From Sphingomonas sanxanigenens (GTDB lineage: Bacteria > Pseudomonadota > Alphaproteobacteria > Sphingomonadales > Sphingomonadaceae): a stretch of DNA of 29,100 nucleotides. Location: NCBI GenBank assembly GCA_003240855.1, contig QFNN01000027.1, positions 1 to 29,100 on the forward strand. The letters are read 5' to 3'. The notes below the pieces were generated by a model. That model was not told the DNA's origin, searched no databases, and saw only the letters and a program-made list of their open reading frames with translations. Both the position numbers and the translations under genes were made by a program. Positions within the stretch are counted from its first letter, which is position 1; each line of letters opens with the position of its first letter. Shown here piece after piece: positions 8,761 through 14,603 of this stretch.

Positions 8761-9530
8761 CGCGCGAGCAGCGCCCGCGTCGCCGCAGCGACATCCGCCT
8801 GCCGCATCAGCGATTCGCCGACCAGGAAGCAGTTGACGCCATGACTGGAAAGGCGGCGCAGGTCGGCGGGCGTGAAGATCCCGCTTTCGCCGACCAATGT
8901 GCAACCGGCGGGCGCCCGCGCGGCAAGCCGTTCGCTCGTCGCGAGATCGACCTCGAAGGTCTTGAGATTGCGATTATTGACGCCGATCAGCCGCGATTTG
9001 AGCGCAAGCGCACGTTCCAGCTCGGCCTCGTCATGCACCTCGACCAGAACATCCATGCCTTCGTCGATCGCCGCCGCCTCGATCTCGGCCATCGCGCCAT
9101 CCTCAAGCGCCGCCACGATGATCAGGATCGCATCCGCGCCCAAAGCGCGCGCTTCGCTCACCTGCCACGGATCCACCATGAAGTCCTTGCGCAGGCAGGG
9201 CAGGGAAACGGCGGCGCGCGCGGCGACCAGATAGTCGTCATGCCCCATAAAATAGGGTTCGTCGGTCAGCACCGACAGGCAGGCGGCGCCCCCCGCCTCA
9301 TAGGCGCGGGCATGTGCGGGCGGATCGAAATCGGCGCGGATCAGCCCCTTGGACGGGCTTGCCTTCTTGATCTCGGCGATCAGCCCGAAGCGTCCGGCCG
9401 CGACCCTGGCGTCGAGCGCGGCGCGGAAACCGCGCGGCGGCGTGGGGGCAGGGCGTTCGATACGCGCAGCCTTCCGCCGGGCGACATGATCGCGCTTGGT
9501 CGCGACGATCTCGGCTAGCTTGTCAGTCAT
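8757..9530 (-). CDS. trpC: Indole-3-glycerol phosphate synthase
   Basis: Fourth step of tryptophan synthesis, closing the indole ring from carboxyphenylamino-deoxyribulose phosphate; cytosolic (beta/alpha)8 barrel. 257 residues from ATG 9530, which overlaps the trpD stop by four bases. An in-frame ATG at 9551 lies inside trpD and is less likely. Motifs: LIAEIKKASPSKG (~50-62) with the catalytic lysines, a barrel strand with LIGVNNRNLKTFEVDL, and LVGESGIFTPADLRRL near the C-terminus. It is a stand-alone TrpC, not fused to TrpF. No trpF, trpB or trpA is in the window. Confidence 0.97.
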   Translation of the reverse strand: MTDKLAEIVATKRDHVARRKAARIERPAPTPPRGFRAALDARVAAGRFGLIAEIKKASPSKGLIRADFDPPAHARAYEAGGAACLSVLTDEPYFMGHDDYLVAARAAVSLPCLRKDFMVDPWQVSEARALGADAILIIVAALEDGAMAEIEAAAIDEGMDVLVEVHDEAELERALALKSRLIGVNNRNLKTFEVDLATSERLAARAPAGCTLVGESGIFTPADLRRLSSHGVNCFLVGESLMRQADVAAATRALLAR

Positions 9531-10528
9531 CTGCAGGTCGCGATCCAGCAATCGAGCAGCGCCTTGGCAAGCCCGCGGTCAATGGCTTCGGCGGCTTCCT
9601 CTACGCCTTCGGAAAGCGTCGCGGCGCGCCCCGCGACAATCAGCGCAGCGGCGCTGTTGAGCAGCACGGCGTCGCGATATGCGCCCGTCTCGCCCATCAG
9701 CAGCGCACGCAACGCGGCCGCGTTGAACGCCGCATCGCCCCCCCGGATCGCATCGAGCGGATGGCGGACGAGCCCGGCGTCCTCGGGCGTGATGCGATCG
9801 TCGTCCTGACCGCAGGCGCCGATGCGGATTGCGCGGCTCGGCCCCGCGATCGAGAGCTCGTCGAGATTTTCCTCGCCCGCCACGATCATCGCGGCTTCGG
9901 CGCCCAGCAGATCCAGCGCACCCGCGACAGTCGGCAGATAGTCGACCCGCGCGACGCCGATGAGCTGGCGGGCGACGCGCGCGGGGCTGGCCAGCGGCCC
10001 GATGAGGTTGAAGATCGTCCGCCGCCCGATCGAACGACGCACGGCGGCGAGCCGCCCCAGCGCCGGGTGATGCGCCTGCGCGAACAGGAAGGCGATGCCG
10101 ATGTCGCCGAGCGTCGCTTCGGCAAGCGCCGAGGCGCGATCGAGATCAAGGCCGAGCGCCTCGAGCGTGTCGGCCGCGCCCGCCCGCGATGAGGCGGCGC
10201 GATTGCCGTGCTTCGCCACGGGCACCCCACATGCCGCGACGACGATCGCCACCGCCGTCGAGATATTGAGGCTGTGCGCGCCGTCGCCGCCCGTGCCGCA
10301 CACGTCGATCGCGCCGGCGGGGGCGGAAATCGGAATCATGCGGGCGCGCAAAGCCCGTGCGGCGGCGGCGATCTCGATGCTCGTCTCGTCGCGCTCGGCA
10401 AGCCCGGTCAGGAAACGGGCAATCTCCGCTTCGGACGCCCGCCCCTCGAAAATATCGTCGAACGCGGCCGCAGCCGTCGCCTCGTCGAGCGGCGCGGCTG
10501 TATCAGGAAGGACGGCGATCAGCGTCAT
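9527..10528 (-). CDS. trpD: Anthranilate phosphoribosyltransferase
   Basis: Transfers phosphoribose from PRPP to anthranilate, second step of tryptophan synthesis. 333 residues, normal for the family. Visible motifs are the glycine-rich PRPP-binding loop CGTGGDG (residues ~77-83), the NIS-T motif just after it, and KHGNRAASSRAGAADTLEALG-type anthranilate-site sequence from Lys106. It overlaps trpG upstream and trpC downstream by four bases each. TrpD is separate from TrpG here, unlike the TrpGD fusion of enterobacteria. Confidence 0.97.
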   Translation of the reverse strand: MTLIAVLPDTAAPLDEATAAAAFDDIFEGRASEAEIARFLTGLAERDETSIEIAAAARALRARMIPISAPAGAIDVCGTGGDGAHSLNISTAVAIVVAACGVPVAKHGNRAASSRAGAADTLEALGLDLDRASALAEATLGDIGIAFLFAQAHHPALGRLAAVRRSIGRRTIFNLIGPLASPARVARQLIGVARVDYLPTVAGALDLLGAEAAMIVAGEENLDELSIAGPSRAIRIGACGQDDDRITPEDAGLVRHPLDAIRGGDAAFNAAALRALLMGETGAYRDAVLLNSAAALIVAGRAATLSEGVEEAAEAIDRGLAKALLDCWIATCR

Positions 10529-11109
10529 GCCCGTTCCGTCACGGCGATACCCGCGATCTTCATGAAATTGGCGAGCATATCATGGCCATGCTCGGTCGCG
10601 ATGCTTTCGGGGTGGAACTGGACGCTGTGGATCGGCAGGCTTTCGTGACGAAAGCCCATCACGCTGCCGTCCGGCGCGGTCGCGTTGACGATAAGCGAAG
10701 CCGGAATGTCCTCGACGATCAGCGAATGATAGCGCGTGGCGATGAAGGGCGAGGGGAGCCCGGCGAACAGCCCGGTGCCGTCATGCTCCACCGGCGACGT
10801 CTTGCCGTGCATCAGCCCGCCGCGCACCACATGCCCGCCAAAATGCTGGCCGATCGCCTGATGCCCCAGGCACACGCCAAGCAAAGGCCGCTTCGCGTCG
10901 GCCGCGGCGGCGACGAGATCAAGCGAGATGCCTGCTTCATTCGGCGTGCACGGCCCCGGCGAGATCAGGAAAGCCTCGGCCCCTGACGACAGCGCCTGCC
11001 CTGCGGAGATAGCATCGTTGCGCACGACCTCGACCTCAGCCCCAAGCTCCATCAGATAATGGACGAGGTTCCAGGTGAAGCTGTCGTAATTGTCGATGAC
11101 GAGGATCAT
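10525..11109 (-). CDS. trpG: Anthranilate synthase component II (glutamine amidotransferase)
   Basis: Supplies ammonia from glutamine to TrpE for anthranilate synthesis; it may also serve p-aminobenzoate synthesis (PabA), since many bacteria share one subunit. 194 residues. Class I amidotransferase triad: Cys80 in LLGVCLGHQAIG, His166 and Glu168 in VQFHPES. The N-terminus MILVIDNYDSFTWNLV is typical. The usual partner trpE is not adjacent. Two PEP-CTERM genes and a hairpin lie upstream, and a 6-bp inverted repeat covers the ribosome-binding region directly before the ATG. It heads the trpG-D-C-moaC-moeA overlap chain. Confidence 0.96.
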   Translation of the reverse strand: MILVIDNYDSFTWNLVHYLMELGAEVEVVRNDAISAGQALSSGAEAFLISPGPCTPNEAGISLDLVAAAADAKRPLLGVCLGHQAIGQHFGGHVVRGGLMHGKTSPVEHDGTGLFAGLPSPFIATRYHSLIVEDIPASLIVNATAPDGSVMGFRHESLPIHSVQFHPESIATEHGHDMLANFMKIAGIAVTERA

Positions 11110-11126
11110 GGCGCTGCCTTAGCGCC
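11110..11126 (-). promoter_or_regulatory. Inverted repeat over the trpG ribosome-binding region
   Basis: On the trpG strand the 17 bases directly before the ATG form GGCGCT, loop AAGGC, AGCGCC. This is a perfect 6-bp stem with the only Shine-Dalgarno-like AAGG in the loop. In RNA this hairpin would sit between the ribosome and the start codon, so it could limit or tune translation. The pairing is seen in sequence; the regulatory role is inference. Confidence 0.45.
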
Positions 11127-11170
11127 GGGGCTCCTCGCTTGGCAAACCTTGCGGAGGATGCAGACGCGGA

Positions 11171-11200
11171 AACGCCGCCGGCCTTGCGGGCGGCGGCGTT
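11171..11200 (-). terminator. Hairpin downstream of first PEP-CTERM gene
   Basis: Perfect 9-bp stem, AACGCCGCC (11171-11179) and GGCGGCGTT (11192-11200), around a 12-base loop, starting 20 bases beyond the PEP-CTERM stop. There is no strong U run after it on the minus strand, so termination efficiency is uncertain. A nearly identical hairpin follows the second copy at 12146-12175. It lies between the PEP-CTERM gene and trpG. Confidence 0.6.
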
Positions 11201-11219
11201 CCGACGAAATGCCTTTTAA

Positions 11220-11990
11220 TCAGGCGAGCGCGACAGTGGCGCGCGAACGGCGGCGCGACGCCATGCCGATCATGCCGAAGCCGGCGATCAGCATCGCCCA
11301 GGTCGCGGGCTCGGGAACGCCGGGGACGGGGTTACCGCCCTGCTGCGTCCACCAGCCGACGGTGTGGTTGTCCGACTCATAGCCGGCGCCCGGATTGGTC
11401 TGACGAAATACGATCTGATCGAAGCCGCCGACCTGCTTGTAGAAATTGACGAACACATAGGGCTCGCCATGATTCTGGCCGGTGTTCGGGTTGCCGTAAT
11501 AAGCCCCGCCGGTGCCGACCAGCGCCTTCACATCAGTGGGCGTGAACGTGCCGAGCAACGTGCCGTGATCGTAGAACTCCAGCATGTTGCCCGCGTCGAG
11601 CGCCGACAGCCAGAAACCGAAATAGTTGATCGGCTGGCCGCCATTGCCGCTGAGCGTCAGCGAATAGCTGCTATTGCCATAGCCCAGCCCCGCGACGGCA
11701 TATTCGCCGTTGCCGCCCGCGCCGCCATATTGATCGGCCGCGAGAACCTTGAGCGAGCTGTAGGCGCCGGTGATCGGGCTGCCGCCAAAGGTGGTGACGT
11801 ATGTGTTGTAATTGCCCGGCGTCAGATTGTTGAACGTCTCGATGCCGTACGCGTCAAAGGTGGCCGAGCTGTTCTGCTGAACGCCCGGAGCCTCGATCGT
11901 CACGTTGAAACCGGCCGGAAGCGCAGCATTGGCGCCGGCGCTGACCGAAAGCGCAGCAACCGCCGCGAGAAACTGGATATCTTTACGCAT
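11220..11990 (-). CDS. PEPxxWA-CTERM surface/exported protein, copy 1
   Basis: Predicted secreted or surface protein of 256 residues. It has a Sec signal peptide (residues 1-22, ending GANA before ALPAGFN) and a Gly/Asn/Ser-rich domain with DAGNMLEFYDHG, EPYVFVNFYKQ and GYESDNHTV. The exosortase-type tail starts at ~226 with PEPATWAML, followed by a hydrophobic stretch and an RRRSR cluster. The body resembles exosortase-dependent surface proteins of the Npun_F0296 type, but I am only moderately sure. ATG 11990 is chosen because a GGGGAG lies about 10 bases upstream; the TTG at 12008 would place that site inside the gene. It is about 90% or more identical to the next gene upstream. Function unknown. 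No exosortase gene is in the window. Confidence 0.88.
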   Translation of the reverse strand: MRKDIQFLAAVAALSVSAGANAALPAGFNVTIEAPGVQQNSSATFDAYGIETFNNLTPGNYNTYVTTFGGSPITGAYSSLKVLAADQYGGAGGNGEYAVAGLGYGNSSYSLTLSGNGGQPINYFGFWLSALDAGNMLEFYDHGTLLGTFTPTDVKALVGTGGAYYGNPNTGQNHGEPYVFVNFYKQVGGFDQIVFRQTNPGAGYESDNHTVGWWTQQGGNPVPGVPEPATWAMLIAGFGMIGMASRRRSRATVALA

Positions 11991-12041
11991 ACCGATACTA
12001 CTCCCCAAAAAACGTTACGCCGCCACACTAAGCAGGATGTG

Positions 12042-12062
12042 GGCCAATTGGCCTCTGAGGCC
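12042..12062. promoter_or_regulatory. Two overlapping palindromes upstream of PEP-CTERM copy 1
   Basis: GGCCAATTGGCC (12042-12053) is a perfect 12-bp palindrome. It shares four bases with GGCCTC-T-GAGGCC (12050-12062). They lie about 50-70 bases before the ATG of copy 1, between the start codon and the conserved TTGTAAAG block, in a plausible 5'-UTR or operator position. Function not known. Confidence 0.35.
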
Positions 12063-12099
12063 GTTTTAAGGGCCGCGAAGGCGGGCAGCCATTAAACAA

Positions 12100-12107
12100 T
12101 TGTAAAG
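12100..12107 (-). promoter_or_regulatory. Conserved upstream element (CTTTACAA) of PEP-CTERM copy 1
   Basis: The 8-mer CTTTACAA on the coding strand lies 110 bases before the ATG of copy 1 and recurs 109 bases before the ATG of copy 2, although the surrounding DNA has diverged. It contains TACAAT, a fair -10 match, but no convincing -35 is seen. It is probably part of a shared promoter or operator. Confidence 0.35.
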
Positions 12108-12145
12108 GATATCGACGCCTGAACGCCGATTGTTGCGGATGCGGA

Positions 12146-12175
12146 AACGCCGCCGGCCTTGCGGACGGCGGCGTT
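12146..12175 (-). terminator. Hairpin downstream of second PEP-CTERM gene
   Basis: Perfect 9-bp stem AACGCCGCC / GGCGGCGTT with a 12-base loop, 19 bases beyond the copy-2 stop. It differs from the copy-1 hairpin (11171-11200) by a single loop base, so the duplicated unit included the hairpin. Confidence 0.6.
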
Positions 12176-12193
12176 CCGACGAAAGCCCCTCGA

Positions 12194-12961
12194 TCAGGCG
12201 GCGGCGATAATGCGCGTGCGACGGCGCGCGACGGCGCCCACCATGCCGAAGCCGGCGATCAGCATCGCCCAGGTCGCGGGCTCGGGAATGCCGGGGACGG
12301 GGTTACCGCCCTGCTGCGTCCACCAGCCGACGGTGTGGTTGTCCGACTCATAGCCGGCGCCCGGGTTGGTCTGACGGAATACGATCTGATCGAAGCCGCC
12401 GACCTGCTTGTAGAAATTGACGAACACATAAGGTTCGCCGCTGTTCTGCCCATTGTTCGGATTGCCGAAATAGGGGCCGCTATTGCCGACCAGCGCCTTC
12501 ACATCAGTGGGCGTAAACGTGCCGAGCAGCGTGCCGTGATCGTAGAACTCCAGCATGTTGCCCGCGTCGAGCGCCGACAGCCAGAAACCGAAATAGTTGA
12601 CCGGCTGGCCGCCATTGCCGCTGAGCGACAGCGAATAGCTGTTGTTGCCATAGCCCAGCCCCGCGACGGCATATTCGCCGTTGCCGCCCGCGCCGCCATA
12701 TTGGTCGGCCGCGAGAACCTTGAGCGAGCTGTAGGTACCGGTGATCGGGCTGCCGCCGAAGGTGGTGACGTACGTGTTGTAATTGCCCGGCGTCAGATTG
12801 TTGAACGTCTCAATGCCGTACGCATCAAAGGTGGCCGAGCTGTTCTGCTGAACGCCCGGAGCCTCGATCGTCACGTTAAAGCCGGCCGGAAGCGCAGCGT
12901 TGGCGGCCACGCCAACTGAAAGCGCAGCGCCAGCCGCGAGAAACTGGATAAAAGGTCGCAT
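12194..12961 (-). CDS. PEPxxWA-CTERM surface/exported protein, copy 2
   Basis: 255-residue paralogue of the adjacent gene, in the same orientation. Signal peptide ends VAANA before ALPAGFN; the middle is nearly identical to copy 1; the PEPATWAML tail is followed by a hydrophobic segment and ARRRTR. The two copies align without indels from the ATG (offset 971 bases) almost to the tail. Differences concentrate in the signal peptide, around residues 155-172 (NSGPYFGNPNNGQNSG here) and after the PEP helix. Start at ATG 12961 with GGGGGAG about 9 bases upstream. It follows trpE by about 140 bases. Likely sorted by an exosortase encoded elsewhere. Function unknown. Confidence 0.88.
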   Translation of the reverse strand: MRPFIQFLAAGAALSVGVAANAALPAGFNVTIEAPGVQQNSSATFDAYGIETFNNLTPGNYNTYVTTFGGSPITGTYSSLKVLAADQYGGAGGNGEYAVAGLGYGNNSYSLSLSGNGGQPVNYFGFWLSALDAGNMLEFYDHGTLLGTFTPTDVKALVGNSGPYFGNPNNGQNSGEPYVFVNFYKQVGGFDQIVFRQTNPGAGYESDNHTVGWWTQQGGNPVPGIPEPATWAMLIAGFGMVGAVARRRTRIIAAA

Positions 12962-13069
12962 TCCCAAACACTCCCCCAAGGATAATTTCCTCCACCCGAG
13001 CAGGATGGCGGTTCAAACGGGCTGGTTTGCGACCTTGTTATGCGGTGGAATTAGTCAGGCGTTAGAATG

Positions 13070-13077
13070 TTGTAAAG
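13070..13077 (-). promoter_or_regulatory. Conserved upstream element (CTTTACAA) of PEP-CTERM copy 2
   Basis: Same 8-mer as upstream of copy 1, here 109 bases before the ATG and about 25 bases past the trpE stop. A second shared word, AGCAGGATG on the plus strand, lies at 12999-13007 and at 12031-12039. Between the shared word and CTTTACAA is a short inverted repeat CAAAC-GGGCTG-GTTTG (13014-13029), in the place where copy 1 has its palindromes. Confidence 0.35.
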
Positions 13078-13100
13078 CATATGGACCGAGCATTGTCCCA

Positions 13101-14603
13101 TTATTGGCCAAATCCTGCTTCTCCGGCGCGAGCCACCGCCTCGCGCGCGGCGGCGAACAGCGCGCCGGCCTTGGCCTCACACTCGCGCTGCTCGGCGGCG
13201 GGGTCGCTATCGGCGACGATGCCGGCGCCGGCCTGCACGTGCATCACGCCATCCTTAACGACGGCCGTGCGCAGAACGATGCACGAATCCATCGATCCGT
13301 CGGGCGAGAAATAGCCGACGCCCCCGGCATAGGCTCCGCGCGTTTCCGGCTCCAGCTCGGCGATGATCTGGCAGGCGCGAACCTTGGGCGCGCCGCTCAC
13401 CGTGCCCGCCGGAAAGCCGGCGAACAGTGCATCGAGCGCATCCTTGCCCGGCGCGATCCGTCCGACCACGTTCGAGACGATGTGCATGACGTGGCTGTAA
13501 AACTCGATCGTATAGCTGTCGGTCACGCGCACGCTGCCCGCCGCCGCCACGCGACCGACGTCGTTCCGGCCGAGATCGAGCAGCATCAGATGCTCGGCGC
13601 GCTCCTTGGGGTCGGCCAGCAGGCTGTCGCGATTGGCGACATCCTCCGCCGCCGTCCTGCCGCGCGGCCGGGTGCCCGCGATCGGGCGGATCGTCACTTC
13701 CTCGTCGCGAGCGCGGACGAGGATTTCGGGCGAACTGCCGATCAGCGCAAAGCCCGGCAGATCCAGGAAATAGAGGAAGGGAGAGGGGTTGATCCGCCTG
13801 AGCGAGCGGTAAAGGTCGAAAGGCGGCAAGGTGAAGGGCGTAGTGAAACGCTGGGCGAGCACTACCTGAAAGATGTCGCCTGACTCGATATAGGCCTTCG
13901 CCGCCGCGACCATTTCGCCGTAGCGGCCGGGCGCCAGCGTCGGGGCGGGCTGGACGGCGGGAAGCGACGCCTCGCGCCGAACCGCCGGAACAGCGCCGGC
14001 CAGCCGCGCACCGGCGGCCTCGATCCGTTCAACGGCCTCCGCAATCGCCGCATCGGGATCGGCTTCGCTCCACAGCGGCGCGATCAGGAAAAGCTCGTCG
14101 GTCAGCCGATCGAATACGAGGATCAGCGTCGGGCGCACGAACAGCATGTCGGGCAGGTCGAGCGGATTGGGCGCAGGGCGCGGCAGCCGCTCGACAAGGC
14201 CGACCGTCTCATAGCCGAAATAGCCGACAAGGCAGGCGAGCGCGCGCGGCACTTCCGGCGGCAGATCCATCCTGCATTCGGCGACCAGCGCGCGAAGCGA
14301 TTCGAGCGCGCCTTTGCCAGTCGGCGCGAAAGCCTCGCGATCATGCGCCCAGTCGCGATTGATCTCCGCAGCATCGCCCCGGGCGCGGAACACCAGATCA
14401 GGGGCGAGGCCGAGCAGGCTGTGCCGACCGCGCGTCTGGCCGCCCTCGACTGACTCGAGAACATAATCGCCACGCCCCGGCTCGATCAGCTTGAGCGCGG
14501 CCGAAACCGCAGTCTCGGTATCGGCGATCAGCCGACGCCAGACGATCGCCGGCTTGCCCGAAGCCAAGGCGGCGCGGGCGCCTGCATCGTCGCCGCCCGT
14601 CAC
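13101..14603 (-). CDS. trpE: Anthranilate synthase component I
   Basis: Converts chorismate to anthranilate using ammonia from TrpG; the first and feedback-controlled step of tryptophan synthesis. 500 residues. The N-terminal lobe has YVLESVEGG (~47-55), matching the LLES tryptophan-feedback element. The catalytic lobe has GDIFQVVLAQRF, GSSPEILVR, IRPIAGTRPRG, HLMLLDLGRNDVGRVA, FPAGTVSGAPKVRA and GGVGYFS, typical of TrpE rather than PabB. The GTG start at 14603 overlaps the ppiD stop (GTGA), so translation is probably coupled to ppiD. The order ppiD-trpE is, from memory, common in sphingomonads, but trpG normally follows directly and here does not. No leader-peptide attenuator is seen. Confidence 0.96.
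   Translation of the reverse strand: MTGGDDAGARAALASGKPAIVWRRLIADTETAVSAALKLIEPGRGDYVLESVEGGQTRGRHSLLGLAPDLVFRARGDAAEINRDWAHDREAFAPTGKGALESLRALVAECRMDLPPEVPRALACLVGYFGYETVGLVERLPRPAPNPLDLPDMLFVRPTLILVFDRLTDELFLIAPLWSEADPDAAIAEAVERIEAAGARLAGAVPAVRREASLPAVQPAPTLAPGRYGEMVAAAKAYIESGDIFQVVLAQRFTTPFTLPPFDLYRSLRRINPSPFLYFLDLPGFALIGSSPEILVRARDEEVTIRPIAGTRPRGRTAAEDVANRDSLLADPKERAEHLMLLDLGRNDVGRVAAAGSVRVTDSYTIEFYSHVMHIVSNVVGRIAPGKDALDALFAGFPAGTVSGAPKVRACQIIAELEPETRGAYAGGVGYFSPDGSMDSCIVLRTAVVKDGVMHVQAGAGIVADSDPAAEQRECEAKAGALFAAAREAVARAGEAGFGQ

Larger units (their letters stand above)
11170..12961. repeat. Tandem direct duplication of a ~0.97-kb PEP-CTERM unit
   Basis: Two consecutive units, each with a hairpin and a PEP-CTERM coding region, are repeated head to tail with an offset of 971 bases inside the genes and about 975 at the hairpins. 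Most of the coding body is nearly identical at DNA level, while the upstream regions are largely unlike apart from short shared words. Confidence 0.85.

Noticed and set aside
7115..8794. 559-residue version of MoeA starting inside moaC
   Set aside because: The first ~167 codons are the moaC gene read in another frame; ATG 8293 overlapping the moaC stop is the natural start.
7115..9530. moaC and moeA placed directly after trpC as a novel metabolic linkage
   Set aside because: The trpD-trpC-moaC-moeA-lexA order is widespread in alphaproteobacteria, so the linkage is not new.
11990..12008. TTG start six codons upstream for PEP-CTERM copy 1 (and likewise 12979 for copy 2)
   Set aside because: That start would put the GGGGAG/GGGGGAG ribosome site inside the coding region; the downstream ATGs have correct spacing and begin a proper signal peptide.
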